Source of the DNA: Pseudomonadales bacterium
GTDB lineage: Bacteria > Pseudomonadota > Gammaproteobacteria > Pseudomonadales > Azotimanducaceae
Length of the DNA: 47,776 bases
Assembly (NCBI GenBank): GCA_022827245.1
Contig: JAJDTI010000183.1
Span: 1 to 47,776, forward strand
Direction of reading: 5' to 3'
Of this stretch, positions 24,124 through 33,723 are shown in pieces (the first letter of the stretch is position 1; each line of letters opens with the position of its first letter). The position numbers and the translations under genes were made by a program. The notes beneath the pieces were generated by a model. That model had not been told where the DNA came from, did not search any database, and saw nothing but the letters and a program-made list of their open reading frames with translations.

Positions 24124-26484
24124 GTGTCGTTGCTGCTGCCGCTGGTCCTGGCCACCGCCGTGGGTGGCGACAGCGGGCCGCCCCTCCACCTGACCGAAGC
24201 GCCGCCCGGCACGCCCGTGTCCATCGACGGTCGCCTCGACGAGGAGGTCTGGCAGTCCGTCCCCGCGTCCGATTCGTTTCTGGTCGTGCAGCCGGACCGA
24301 ATGCAACCCCCGCCGTTCCGGACCTCCGTGCGGTTCTTCTACACGGCCGAGGGCCTCTACGTGGGCGCGGACATGGAGCAGCCGGCCGATACGCTGGTCG
24401 AGCGCCTGAGCCTGCGGGACCAGGGGTACCTCACCCGGGACGCGTTCACCCTCAACCTGGACACCTCGGGCGAGGGGCGCTACGGCTTCTGGTTCCAGGT
24501 GGCCCTGGGCGGGAGCCTGTCGGACGGCACCCTGCTGCCGGAGCGGGACTACAGCACGACCTGGGACGGCGCGTGGCGCGGGGCCACATCGCGCACCGAT
24601 GCGGGGTGGAGCGCGGAACTGTTCGTGCCGTGGGCCGTCGTCAACATGCCCCGGAAGGAGGGCAAGCGCCGGCTGGGTTTCTTCGGCCAGCGCTCGGTGG
24701 CGCACCGCGACGAACGCTGGGGCTGGCCGGCACTGCCCTGGTCGCGCCCGAAGTTCATCTCGGACTTCCAGCCGCTGGTGCTCGAGGGCGTGAACCCGCG
24801 CCACGAGTACGCCGTGGTCCCGTATGCCTCGAGCACGTACGACCGCCTGGGGCAAAGCGTCTCCGGCAAGGCGGGGCTGGACGTGCGTTGGCGGCCGTCC
24901 TCGGACTTCCGGATGACGGCCACCCTGAACCCCGACTTCGGCAACGTCGAGGCGGACGACGTGATCGTCAACCTGTCCGCGTTCGAGACGTTCTACCCGG
25001 AGAAGCGGCTGTTCTTCCAGGAGGACCAGGAGATCTTCGTCACGTCGCCGCGGGCGAGCCCCTATCGGCGCAGCTCCACCCCGCCCTTCCTGCTGCTGCA
25101 CACGCGGCGTATTGGCGGGACGCCGCAACGGCCGCGGCTTGAAGACGGCCGCACCGTCGAGGAAGCGGCCTTCGCGCGCCCGACCGAACTCCTCGGCGCC
25201 GCGAAGTTGACCGGGCAGCGCGGCAACCTGCGCTGGGGGATGGTCGCCGCGATCGAGGACGAGACCGCCTTCACGGCCACCGACTCCACCGGGCGCCGGG
25301 AGCGCCTGCGCCAGGACGGCCGGGATTTCGAAGCGGTGCGGGTGCTCTACGAGCGCAGCGAGGGTCCGTACCGGGCCATCGGCTGGATGTCGACCCACGC
25401 GGACCGGCTCGACGGCGAAGCCCACGTGCAGGCACTGGACGGGCACTTCCAGACTTCCGACGGGAGCTGGCGGGCGGACGGGCAGGTGGTGTCTTCGGAC
25501 GTGGTCGACACGCGCGGCTACGGCGGGTTCGTCGACGTCGTCTGGTCTCCGCGGCAGGGCTTGTCGCACTCGCTTTCCATGGACCACTTCGACGCCGATC
25601 TCGAGCTGAACGACATGGGATACCTGTACCGGAACGACCTCACCCAGTATCAGTATCGTCTGCGGGCGCAGCGTTCCGACCTCGGCTGGGTCCGCGACCG
25701 GTGGTCGGGGCTGTCGCTCGAATGGGGACAGAACCAGCGTGGCGAGCGGGTGGCGTCCGGGGTCGGCGTCAGCCAGACGTACCGGCTGAACAACCAGGGG
25801 GAACTGAGGTGGCGGGGCGGTTTCGATGCCGCCGGCCTGGACGACCGCGCGGCCTTCGGTACGGGGAGCTTCGAGATCAGGGACCGATGGGACCTGAACA
25901 CGTCGTACGAGTCGGACAGTTCCAGGCGCTTCTCGTACGTGCTGGGCTTCGACTGGGAGGACGAACCCCTCGAAGGCGGCAAGGCGACCTACCAGGGCGC
26001 GGTCACCTGGCGTCCGACGGACCGCGTGACCCTCGAGGCGGGCCTCGACTACGTGAAGCGGGATGGCTGGCTCCTCTACAGGGGCGGTGACCGCATGACG
26101 TCCTTCGAGGCGGAGCAATGGATCCCGCGCTGGAACTTCGACTACTTCCCGAGCGCGCGCCAGCAGTTCCGGGTTGCCCTGCAGTGGGTGGGGGTGCACG
26201 CCCATGACACCGACTACTACCGGTTGCCGGACCGCGTGGGCGCACTGGTCCCCTCCACGGACGGACCAGACGCGGATGACGCGTTCACGATCTCGGAGCT
26301 GGCCCTGCAGGTCCGCTACCGGTGGGAGCTGGCGCCGATGTCCGACCTCTTCGTGGTGTACACCCGGCACGCGAGCCTGCCGAGCGCCGTGGACGAGGGC
26401 TTCGTGGGGCTGTTCTCGAACGCGCTCTACGAGCCGATCGCGGAACAACTGGTCGTCAAGGTCCGCTACCGCCTCGGTACCTGA
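24124..26484 (+). CDS. CBM9-like / DUF5916 outer-membrane protein
   Basis: The 786-residue protein has an N-terminal carbohydrate-binding family-9-like beta-sandwich (DGRLDEEVWQSVPASDSF, DAFTLNLDTSGEGRYGFWFQ) and a C-terminal DUF5916 domain with the diagnostic NPDFGNVEADDVIVNLS and TFYPEKRLFFQE, ending in many amphipathic strands and a final aromatic-poor RYRLGT strand, as in an outer-membrane barrel. The function of such proteins is unknown; they occur near peptidases and glycan genes. The start is GTG with a GAAAGGGGG site upstream, and the signal peptide is short. Confidence 0.82.
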   Translation: MSLLLPLVLATAVGGDSGPPLHLTEAPPGTPVSIDGRLDEEVWQSVPASDSFLVVQPDRMQPPPFRTSVRFFYTAEGLYVGADMEQPADTLVERLSLRDQGYLTRDAFTLNLDTSGEGRYGFWFQVALGGSLSDGTLLPERDYSTTWDGAWRGATSRTDAGWSAELFVPWAVVNMPRKEGKRRLGFFGQRSVAHRDERWGWPALPWSRPKFISDFQPLVLEGVNPRHEYAVVPYASSTYDRLGQSVSGKAGLDVRWRPSSDFRMTATLNPDFGNVEADDVIVNLSAFETFYPEKRLFFQEDQEIFVTSPRASPYRRSSTPPFLLLHTRRIGGTPQRPRLEDGRTVEEAAFARPTELLGAAKLTGQRGNLRWGMVAAIEDETAFTATDSTGRRERLRQDGRDFEAVRVLYERSEGPYRAIGWMSTHADRLDGEAHVQALDGHFQTSDGSWRADGQVVSSDVVDTRGYGGFVDVVWSPRQGLSHSLSMDHFDADLELNDMGYLYRNDLTQYQYRLRAQRSDLGWVRDRWSGLSLEWGQNQRGERVASGVGVSQTYRLNNQGELRWRGGFDAAGLDDRAAFGTGSFEIRDRWDLNTSYESDSSRRFSYVLGFDWEDEPLEGGKATYQGAVTWRPTDRVTLEAGLDYVKRDGWLLYRGGDRMTSFEAEQWIPRWNFDYFPSARQQFRVALQWVGVHAHDTDYYRLPDRVGALVPSTDGPDADDAFTISELALQVRYRWELAPMSDLFVVYTRHASLPSAVDEGFVGLFSNALYEPIAEQLVVKVRYRLGT

Positions 26485-26585
26485 CCCGGCGCCCGCCCCG
26501 GCAAGCGTCGCGCGCGGCTGCCGGAGGTGACGCGCAGGAGCAGAAAGCGGACAATTCCCGGAGACGCTCAGGGGGACGCAAATCC

Positions 26586-27818
26586 ATGGCCGCGCTCGAC
26601 GGACTCCGCATCCTCGACATGACCCAGTGGGAGGCGGGTACCTGCTGCACGCAGTCCCTCGCCTTCCTCGGGGCGAAGGTCGTGAAGGTCGAGCAGCCGG
26701 ACGTGGGGGATCCCGGACGTCGCCTCGGGAGCCGCGAGAACGACTCCGAGTACTTCGTCAACTGGAACAGCAACAAGCGCAGCGTCACCCTCGACCTCGA
26801 CAATGCGGCCGGCCGCGAGCTGCTGCTCGCGATGGTCCCGCACTACGATGTCTTCGTGGAGAACTACGGCCCGGGCGTGGTGGAGAAGCTCGACATCGGC
26901 TACGACGTGATGCGGGGGATCAAGCCGGACATCATCTACGCGCGCATCAAGGGGTTCGGCACGAGCGGGCCGTACGCGCACTACAAGTGCATGGACATGG
27001 TCGCCCAGGCGGCCGCCGGGGCGTTCTCCGTCACCGGGTACCAGAACGGACCGCCGCTGCGGCCCGGCGTGACGATGGGCGACGCGGGCACGGGCATGCA
27101 GGCGGCGCTTGCCATCTCGGCAGCCTGGGCGCAGAAGCTGCGGACCGGCGAGGGCCAGCTCATCGAACTCTCCATGCAGGAGGCCATGACGTACTACATG
27201 CGCACGGCGATCTCCTACTCGAACTTCGGCAACGCCCCGACGCCGCGCCTGGGGGAAAGCGACAACGCGTTCGTCACGCTCTACCCCTGCGCGCCGGGCG
27301 GACTCAACGACTACGTCTTCCTGATGGCGGTGAACCCGCGCATGTGGGCGGCGGTGTGCCGCGTGATCGGCAAGCCCGACCTGCTGGAGGATCCCCGGTT
27401 CGCGACGGCGGAAAACCGCCGGGTGCACCGGGAAGCGCTGATGGACGAGATCTCGGAATGGACCCTCGGGCACACCAAGAAGGAGGCGATGGAGGCGTTC
27501 GCGGAGGCCGGCGTCTGCGCCAGCCAGGTGTACGAGACGCACGAACTGTTCTCCGACCGTCACCTGGTGGAGCGGGGGTTCGTCCACGAACTGCAGCACG
27601 CCGAACATGGCCATGTCCGGGTCCTCGGCTGGCCGGCGCGCATGTCCGCGAGCAGCGTGCCGATCGAGCCGGCGCCCCTCCTCGGCGAGCACACCGACGA
27701 GGTGCTCGCGGAGAACCTGGGGCTCGACGCCGCGACGCTCGGGCGACTGCGCGAACAGGGCGCCATCGGTCGCGAGCAGGTCCGCCGCGGCGAACGCCAC
27801 GACGCGGCCGCGGGCTGA
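26586..27818 (+). CDS. Class III CoA-transferase (CaiB/BaiF family) 1
   Basis: Family III CoA-transferases move CoA between carboxylic acids through an aspartyl-CoA thioester. The 410-residue protein has the N-terminal LDGLRILDMTQWEAG, LGAKVVKVEQPDVGDPGR, NKRSVTLDLD, FVENYGPGVVEKL and the probable catalytic aspartate in MGDAGTGMQAA (D163). Relatives act on carnitine, bile acids, formyl/oxalyl or other acyl groups, so the substrate is open. A ribosome-binding site of GGGGGA lies upstream. It is separated by 6 nt from a second CoA-transferase of equal length. Confidence 0.92.
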   Translation: MAALDGLRILDMTQWEAGTCCTQSLAFLGAKVVKVEQPDVGDPGRRLGSRENDSEYFVNWNSNKRSVTLDLDNAAGRELLLAMVPHYDVFVENYGPGVVEKLDIGYDVMRGIKPDIIYARIKGFGTSGPYAHYKCMDMVAQAAAGAFSVTGYQNGPPLRPGVTMGDAGTGMQAALAISAAWAQKLRTGEGQLIELSMQEAMTYYMRTAISYSNFGNAPTPRLGESDNAFVTLYPCAPGGLNDYVFLMAVNPRMWAAVCRVIGKPDLLEDPRFATAENRRVHREALMDEISEWTLGHTKKEAMEAFAEAGVCASQVYETHELFSDRHLVERGFVHELQHAEHGHVRVLGWPARMSASSVPIEPAPLLGEHTDEVLAENLGLDAATLGRLREQGAIGREQVRRGERHDAAAG

Positions 27819-27824
27819 GTCGCG

Positions 27825-29057
27825 ATGGCCGCCACGGAAGGGCGCACGGGCCCCCTGGATGGAATCCGCGTCATCGACTTCACGAACGTCGTGGCGGGTC
27901 CCTATGCCGCGATGATCCTCGCCGACCAGGGCGCCGACGTCATCAAGATCGAGGGTCCCCGGCGCCGCGACTTCGCGCGGGGCGCGGGGGAGGGCGCGTC
28001 GCAGCTCAACTCGGTGTTCCTGAACAACAACCGCAACAAGCGCTCGCTGTCCGTCGACGCGACGACCGATGCGGGCCGCGAAATCCTGTTGCGCCTCGCC
28101 GCGACGGCGGATGTCTTCGTGCAGAACTACCGCCCGGGCGTGATGACGCGGCTGGGCATCGACGAGCCGTCCCTCCGGACGGTGAACGGCAGGATCGTCT
28201 ACGTATCCATGAGCGGCTTCGGCGAGTCCGGACCCTTCGCGCACAAGCCGGTCTACGACCCGCTCATCCAGGCCCTGTCCGGATTGACGACCGTGCAGGC
28301 GGGCTCCGACGATGCGCGGCCGAAGCTCATCCGCACCATCCTGCCGGACAAGCTCACCGGGATGACCGCCGCCCAGGCGATCTCGAGCGCGCTGGTGGCG
28401 CGGGAGCGCACGGGAGAAGGCCAGCACATCCGGCTCTCCATGCTGGACTCGGTCGTCGCCTTCATGTGGTCGTCCGACATGGGCCAGCAGACCTTTCTGG
28501 AGCGGGAGGTCTCGGCCCAGGCCGCCGCCACGATCATCGATCTCATCTACGAGACGAAGACCGGCTACATCACCATCTCGACAATGACCAACGACCAGTG
28601 GGCGGGGTTCTGCCGCGCCGCGGGGCGGGCGGAACTCATCACCGACGAGCGTTTCAGGACCGCGGGCGGCCGTCACCGCAATGCCGACGAGCGGCTCGCC
28701 CTCATCCAGGAGGTGCTCTGGACGCGGAGCGCGGACGAGTGGCTCGAGGTCCTCGATGCCGAGGGCGTGCCGTGCGCGCCGGTGCTCACGCGCAGCCAGG
28801 CCGTCGAGCATCCGCAGCTGCAGGCGAGCGGTATTCTCGTCGAGAGCGAGCATCCCCACGCGGGACGTCTCCGCCAGGCACGCAACGCGGCCGTCTTCGA
28901 AGGCGCGCCCATGCAGGTCCGCCACGGTGCGCCGCTGCTCGGCCAGCACACGGCGGAGGTGCTCGCGGAGCTCGGCTACGCGGAGTCCCAGGTGGAAGAT
29001 TTCGTCGCGGCCGGGGTGGTGAGCGTCGCCCGGGACCGGGCCGGCGCCGAGCCGTAG
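27825..29057 (+). CDS. Class III CoA-transferase (CaiB/BaiF family) 2
   Basis: The 410-residue protein has LDGIRVIDFTNVVAGPYA, QGADVIKIEGP, NNNRNKRSLSVD, FVQNYRPGVMTRLG, and a likely catalytic aspartate in ILPDKLTGM. It differs strongly from its neighbour, so the pair is not a recent duplication. It may form a heteromeric enzyme with gene 1, or the two may act on successive acids. The next gene, a TonB-dependent receptor with its own AAGGAGG site, starts 48 nt downstream and could share the transcript. Confidence 0.92.
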   Translation: MAATEGRTGPLDGIRVIDFTNVVAGPYAAMILADQGADVIKIEGPRRRDFARGAGEGASQLNSVFLNNNRNKRSLSVDATTDAGREILLRLAATADVFVQNYRPGVMTRLGIDEPSLRTVNGRIVYVSMSGFGESGPFAHKPVYDPLIQALSGLTTVQAGSDDARPKLIRTILPDKLTGMTAAQAISSALVARERTGEGQHIRLSMLDSVVAFMWSSDMGQQTFLEREVSAQAAATIIDLIYETKTGYITISTMTNDQWAGFCRAAGRAELITDERFRTAGGRHRNADERLALIQEVLWTRSADEWLEVLDAEGVPCAPVLTRSQAVEHPQLQASGILVESEHPHAGRLRQARNAAVFEGAPMQVRHGAPLLGQHTAEVLAELGYAESQVEDFVAAGVVSVARDRAGAEP

Positions 29058-29105
29058 GACGCCACCGCGCGCCAACCGCAGGGAACGGGGAAGGAGGAAA
29101 ACACC

Positions 29106-31475
29106 ATGCTACGTATCGTCTGTCGGGTAGCCGGAAGCCCGGGCGCCTTGAGCGCCGTGTTGCTGCTGGCGTGGGCGGTCCCGGCCGCAACGTGGGCGGC
29201 CGAGATCGAGGAGATCGTGGTCACCGCGGAGAAGCGCGAGGCATCGCTCCAGGAGACGCCGATCGCGGTGTCGGCGGTCTCGCGGGAGACCATCGAGACG
29301 CGGGGTCTCGACGGCCTGCGGCAGGTGCAGTTCGCGGTGCCCGCGCTCATGTTCAACGAGCTCGCGGACATGGCGCAGATGACCATGCGCGGGGTCGGGG
29401 TCGACATCTCGGAGATGAGCGCCGAGCCGGGCGTCGCGATGCACACCGACGGCGTGTACCGGGGCGGGCTGGTGTCGTCGGCTTCGCTGCTCTTCGACCT
29501 CGAGCGCATCGAGGTGCTGCGGGGACCGCAGGGCACGCTGTTCGGCCGCAACTCGACGGGCGGCGGGGTGAACGTCGTGACGCGGTTGCCGGGCGAGGAA
29601 CCGGCCTTCAGCGCGAACGCGCTGTACGGCGACTACGGCCGCACCCGCGTCGAGATCTCGGGCGACGCGCCCATCTCTCCGGGCACGTTCTCGGTGCGCG
29701 CCGCGGTCGCCCACGACCAGCGCGACGGGTACGCGAGGAACCGGCTGCTCGGCCGCGAGGAGGACGCCGCGGAGGCGACGATGGCCAAGATCGCGGCGGT
29801 CATCAATCCGAGCGACCGCCTGGAGATCGTGCTGCGCGGCGAGTACCTCGACAGCGAGGTGACCGGCCCGACCTGGGTCGTGACGGACGACCACCCGGTG
29901 CCGCCGCTCCTGCTCAGCACCGGGAATCCGGGCGGCATCCTGAGCGTGCCCGGTACCGTGTGCGGGCCCATCACCTGCGCGGAGGCCCTGGGGCTCGATC
30001 TCAGCCGGCCCGGTACCTGGAGCGATGATCCCCGCAACCCGTATTCGACCGGCGGCTACGGCTCGGTTCGCGAGTCGCAGGGCCTGTCCGCCGTCGTGTC
30101 CTGGGACGCCACCGAGTCGGTGGAACTCAAGTCCACGACGGCCTGGTACGAGATCGACCAGGCATGCCCGATGCAGAGCATCGACGGGTCGGACATCGAC
30201 TCCCTGACGATGGGGTGCTACCAGGACAACGTCGAGTGGTCGCAGGAGTTCACGCTCACCGCGAGCACGGAGCGGTGGGACTGGATTGGCGGCGTCTACT
30301 ACTACAACTCGGACATCGAGGAGTTCTGGGACTACGAACTGCCGGCGTTCCAGGCGACCTTCGAAGCCATCTTCGGGCTCTTCGGGGGCCTCGGCGGCCC
30401 GCTGCCCCCGGGGTCGCTGGCGGCGTTCGGGACCAAGATAGACGGCACCGTCACGGGCGTGCCGTTCCTGCAGTTCCAGATCCTGCAGGAAACGACGTCC
30501 AAGGCCGTGTACGGGCAGACCACGTACAACTTCTCCGACCGGTTGCGCGGCACGGCGGGGCTGCGCTGGACGGAGGACACCAAGGACTACACCCAGACGG
30601 TGGTGAACAACCTCGGCGGAGACTTCTGCATGGGGCTCGGACTCGACGACGAGTGGAGCGAGATCACGGGCAAGGTCGGCCTGGACTACGACCTGTCGGC
30701 TGGCACGATGGTGTACGGCTCCGTCTCCACGGGGTTCAAGTCCGGCGGCTTCAACGGGGGCACCTGCGGCAACGGGTTCGACCCGGAGAACCTGGTGGCG
30801 CTGGAACTCGGCAGCAAGTCGCGCTTCCTCAACAACACGATGCAGCTCAACCTGTCGGCGTTCTACTACGACTACACGGACTTCCAGGCGCGGCTCTTCG
30901 TGAACAACGCTTCCGTCGCGGAGAACGCCACCGACGCGACCACCTACGGCTTCGAGGCCGAACTGCTGTGGCTCGCCACGGACCGCTTTCGCGTGGAGGG
31001 ATCCGTTTCGCTGCTGAACGCGACCTTCGAGGACTTCCTGTCCACGGACCCGCTCAATCCGCATATCGGGATGAACTGCGACGCGACCGGCCTCGGCTGC
31101 CAGCAACAGCTCAAGGGGAACGACCTGCTGCGGGCGCCGGACGTGAAGGCGACGCTCTCCGCGGAGCTCGACTTCCCGCTGGCGGGGGGCAGCATGGTCA
31201 CCGTGCGCGGCGAGTACGCGCACACCGGCGATCACTACCACACCGTGTTCAACAACGACTTCGCCCAACAGGAGGCCTTCGGCCTCACCAATGCGCGGGT
31301 CATGTGGAGCCCGGGCGGGCGGGTGGCCGACGGCGTGCGCGTGATGGCGTTCGTGGAGAACATCGGCGACGAGGAGTACGCGCTGATGCGCACGCCCAAC
31401 GCCACCACCGGGGGCACGCTCTCGAATTACGCGCCGCCGAGGACGTGGGGCGTGTCGGTGCGCTATTCGCGCTAA
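29106..31475 (+). CDS. TonB-dependent outer-membrane receptor
   Basis: The 789-residue protein has a signal peptide (residues 1-31, ending TWA) followed by the TonB-box-like IEEIVVTAEKREASLQETPIAV, a plug domain (RGVGVDIS, RIEVLRGPQGTLFGRNSTGG) and a 22-stranded barrel ending in YAPPRTWGVSVRYSR. It imports a large solute energised by TonB; the substrate is unknown, since iron or vitamin specificity cannot be read. Its closest-looking class is the sphingomonad/marine 'degradation' type receptors. The stop overlaps the convergent DUF71 gene's stop. Confidence 0.95.
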   Translation: MLRIVCRVAGSPGALSAVLLLAWAVPAATWAAEIEEIVVTAEKREASLQETPIAVSAVSRETIETRGLDGLRQVQFAVPALMFNELADMAQMTMRGVGVDISEMSAEPGVAMHTDGVYRGGLVSSASLLFDLERIEVLRGPQGTLFGRNSTGGGVNVVTRLPGEEPAFSANALYGDYGRTRVEISGDAPISPGTFSVRAAVAHDQRDGYARNRLLGREEDAAEATMAKIAAVINPSDRLEIVLRGEYLDSEVTGPTWVVTDDHPVPPLLLSTGNPGGILSVPGTVCGPITCAEALGLDLSRPGTWSDDPRNPYSTGGYGSVRESQGLSAVVSWDATESVELKSTTAWYEIDQACPMQSIDGSDIDSLTMGCYQDNVEWSQEFTLTASTERWDWIGGVYYYNSDIEEFWDYELPAFQATFEAIFGLFGGLGGPLPPGSLAAFGTKIDGTVTGVPFLQFQILQETTSKAVYGQTTYNFSDRLRGTAGLRWTEDTKDYTQTVVNNLGGDFCMGLGLDDEWSEITGKVGLDYDLSAGTMVYGSVSTGFKSGGFNGGTCGNGFDPENLVALELGSKSRFLNNTMQLNLSAFYYDYTDFQARLFVNNASVAENATDATTYGFEAELLWLATDRFRVEGSVSLLNATFEDFLSTDPLNPHIGMNCDATGLGCQQQLKGNDLLRAPDVKATLSAELDFPLAGGSMVTVRGEYAHTGDHYHTVFNNDFAQQEAFGLTNARVMWSPGGRVADGVRVMAFVENIGDEEYALMRTPNATTGGTLSNYAPPRTWGVSVRYSR

Positions 31476-32185
31476 CGACGCTGAGAGGCCTGCGGGGGCT
31501 CGCTGTCGGGCGGTAGCAGGTCGTGGAAGAAGAACCCGTCCCTGTGGACGGTCTCCCCGTGCCGGAAGTCGACGGCGCGGGAGAACCCGGGGCCGTCGGA
31601 GACGAAGGTGTGGAACTCGCCGTTCTCCCCGCAGGGGTCCACGGACTCCGGCAGTGCGTCCAGGAACGCCTGGTCGTACGGCCGGCCCGCGAAGGACTCG
31701 CCCAGAACTCGGGCGTCCACGCAGACCGTCACCGCGCGGAAGCCGCGGTCGACGAAGGCCCGCGCGAGCGACGCGGTGGACCGGCGCCACAGCGGGAACA
31801 GACCCGCGAGGCCGCAGGCCGCAAGCTGCCGCTCCCGGTACGCGCGCAGGTCCGCGAGGAAGATGTCGCCGAATGCGACGTGGCGGATGCCCTGTGCGCG
31901 GAAGCCGGCGAAGGCCTGCCCCATGGCCTCCTCGTAGATGGCGTTGGACGACTTCGCGGGCACCACGACCTCGGTGACGGGAAGACCCAGGGACGCCGCC
32001 TGGGTCCGGGCCAGGGAGCGCCGCACACCGTGCATGCTCACCCGGTCGTACGCCTCCGTGACGGTGGTCAGCAGTGCGACGACGCGGTAACGCCCGAGCC
32101 GCCGGATCTCCTGCAACGCCATTGCGCTGTCCTTGCCGCCGCTGAAGCAGAGGACGATCGGCTCTGGTTCGGCTCCTCCGGACAC
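31472..32185 (-). CDS. DUF71 / diphthine-ammonia ligase-like ATP pyrophosphatase
   Basis: The 237-residue protein is a PP-loop ATP pyrophosphatase of the DUF71 family: LCFSGGKDSAMAL at residues 11-23, RVSMHGVR, FGDIFLADLRAYRE, VDARVLGESFAGRPYDQAFL and the diagnostic DPCGENGEFHTFVSDGPGF. Archaeal and eukaryotic members amidate diphthine; bacteria have no diphthamide, so the bacterial role is undefined. It starts with GTG overlapping the AGCS symporter stop (TAGTG), indicating translational coupling. It is convergent with the TonB-dependent receptor gene. Confidence 0.85.
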   Translation of the reverse strand: MSGGAEPEPIVLCFSGGKDSAMALQEIRRLGRYRVVALLTTVTEAYDRVSMHGVRRSLARTQAASLGLPVTEVVVPAKSSNAIYEEAMGQAFAGFRAQGIRHVAFGDIFLADLRAYRERQLAACGLAGLFPLWRRSTASLARAFVDRGFRAVTVCVDARVLGESFAGRPYDQAFLDALPESVDPCGENGEFHTFVSDGPGFSRAVDFRHGETVHRDGFFFHDLLPPDSEPPQASQRR

Positions 32186-33591
32186 TACGGCCGATAGCCC
32201 TCGAGTTCCCGCTTGACGACGGGCGCCAGGAAATAGAGCCCGAGCAGGTTCGGGATTGCGACGACGAAGACCAGGGCGTCCGAGAGATCGATCAGGGCGC
32301 CGAGGGTGATGCTCGAACCCACGATCACCGTCAGGCAGTAGAACGTCTTGAAGCCGAGGTCCCGCATCCGTCCCTCGCCGACCAGGTAGGTGAACGCCTT
32401 CAGCCCGTAGTAGGCCCACGCGATCATCGTGGAGAAGGCGAACAGCACGGTGGCGATGGCGAGCGGGATCGGCGACCAGGACAGGGTCGAGGCGAACGCG
32501 CGGGTGGTCAGCTCCACCCCGCTCACGTCGCCGTTGGCGAGCGCCGGGTCGTAGATCGTGGTGATGATGACGAGCGCCGTCATCGTGCAGATGACGACGG
32601 TGTCGATGAACGGTTCGAGCAGCGCCACGAACCCCTCGCTGACAGGCTTCGGCGTCCGTGCGGTGGCATGGGCGATCGCGGCGCTCCCAAGCCCCGCCTC
32701 GTTCGAGAACACCGCGCGGCGGAAGCCGATGATGATGACGCCGATGATGCCGCCGGCGACGCCCTCGGGGGCGAAGGCGCCGTTCCAGATGGCGACGAAC
32801 GCGGCGGGGACGCGATCGGCGTTGATGCCGATGATGACGAGGGCGGAGACGACGTAGAGGAGCGCCATGGTCGGCACCAGGCGTACGGTCGTGTTCGCGA
32901 TCGTGCGGATCCCGCCCACGATCACGAGGCCCACCAGGACGGCGAGCAGCGTACCCACGAGCCAGGCGTTGTCGGCCAGTAGCGCGCTGCCCGTCACTTC
33001 GACGACGATGGCGGTCGCCTGGTTGGACTGGAACATGCTGCCGATGCCGAGGCAGCCGATCACCATGCTCGCGGCGTAGAAGGTGCCGAGCGCCTTCCCG
33101 AGACGGGGCCACCGGCGTTCCGCCAGCCCGCGTTCCAGGTAGTACATCGGCCCGCCGGAGACCGACCCGTCCGGGTTCTCGCGCCGGTAGAGCACGCCGA
33201 GGGTGCACTCGGCGAACTTGGTGGACATGCCGAGGAGCCCCGAGACGATCAGCCAGAACGTGGCCCCCGGGCCGCCGATCGAGATCGCGACGGCGACGCC
33301 GGCGACGTTGCCGATCCCCACGGTGCCGGAAACCGCGGTCGTGAGCGCCTGGAACTGGGAGACCTCGCCCGGATCGCCCGGCGCCTTGTAGCGGCCGGAT
33401 ACCACGCGGATCGCATGCAGGAAGCCGCGTACGTTGACGAAGCGCAGGTAGACCGTGAAGAAGACGCCGCCGGCGACCAGCCAGACGACGATCAGCGGGA
33501 CATCCGCGCCGAGCAGCGGGAAGCTGTAGAAGATGAATGCGGACACCAGGTCGGCGACGGGGCGCATCGCCGCATCGATGAAACGGTCCAT
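32185..33591 (-). CDS. Sodium:alanine/glycine symporter (AGCS family)
   Basis: The 468-residue protein has about 11 helices and clear AGCS motifs: FQALTTAVSGTVGIGNVAGVAVA near residue 80, GPGATFWLIVSGLLGM, KFAECTLGVLYR, GGPMYYLERGL, and FSNEAGLGSAAIAHATA. It cotransports sodium with alanine or glycine. ATG 33591, with a run of six Gs upstream, is chosen over ATG 33636, which lacks a good ribosome-binding site. It is divergent from the thioredoxin-like ferredoxin gene; a DUF71 gene is coupled downstream. Confidence 0.93.
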   Translation of the reverse strand: MDRFIDAAMRPVADLVSAFIFYSFPLLGADVPLIVVWLVAGGVFFTVYLRFVNVRGFLHAIRVVSGRYKAPGDPGEVSQFQALTTAVSGTVGIGNVAGVAVAISIGGPGATFWLIVSGLLGMSTKFAECTLGVLYRRENPDGSVSGGPMYYLERGLAERRWPRLGKALGTFYAASMVIGCLGIGSMFQSNQATAIVVEVTGSALLADNAWLVGTLLAVLVGLVIVGGIRTIANTTVRLVPTMALLYVVSALVIIGINADRVPAAFVAIWNGAFAPEGVAGGIIGVIIIGFRRAVFSNEAGLGSAAIAHATARTPKPVSEGFVALLEPFIDTVVICTMTALVIITTIYDPALANGDVSGVELTTRAFASTLSWSPIPLAIATVLFAFSTMIAWAYYGLKAFTYLVGEGRMRDLGFKTFYCLTVIVGSSITLGALIDLSDALVFVVAIPNLLGLYFLAPVVKRELEGYRP

Positions 33592-33644
33592 GTCCCCCCG
33601 CGAACCGCCGGCGCCGCGCGCCGGATGGGACGTCATGATAAACA

Positions 33645-33664
33645 GGTGCGGGACGGCCCGCACC
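33645..33664. repeat. Inverted repeat in a divergent promoter region
   Basis: GGTGCGGG and CCCGCACC (8 bp each) flank ACGG, in the 132-bp gap between the AGCS symporter and the ferredoxin-like gene. It may be an operator or a transcript hairpin. It lies just outside the longer alternative AGCS start at 33636. Confidence 0.4.
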
Positions 33665-33723
33665 GGCGGTCGCGTCGCCGGTCGCGTTGTGGCTCGGGCG
33701 CGGCGCGGTTTACCATCGCCCGG

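Noticed and set aside
26627-30028. A 1133-codon plus-strand frame
   Set aside because: It runs across two CoA-transferase genes and into the receptor in the wrong frame, which no real gene would do.
24049-31790. Very long minus-strand frames (up to 893 codons) opposite the DUF5916, CoA-transferase and receptor genes
   Set aside because: They have no recognisable motifs and reflect codon bias of the real genes on the plus strand.
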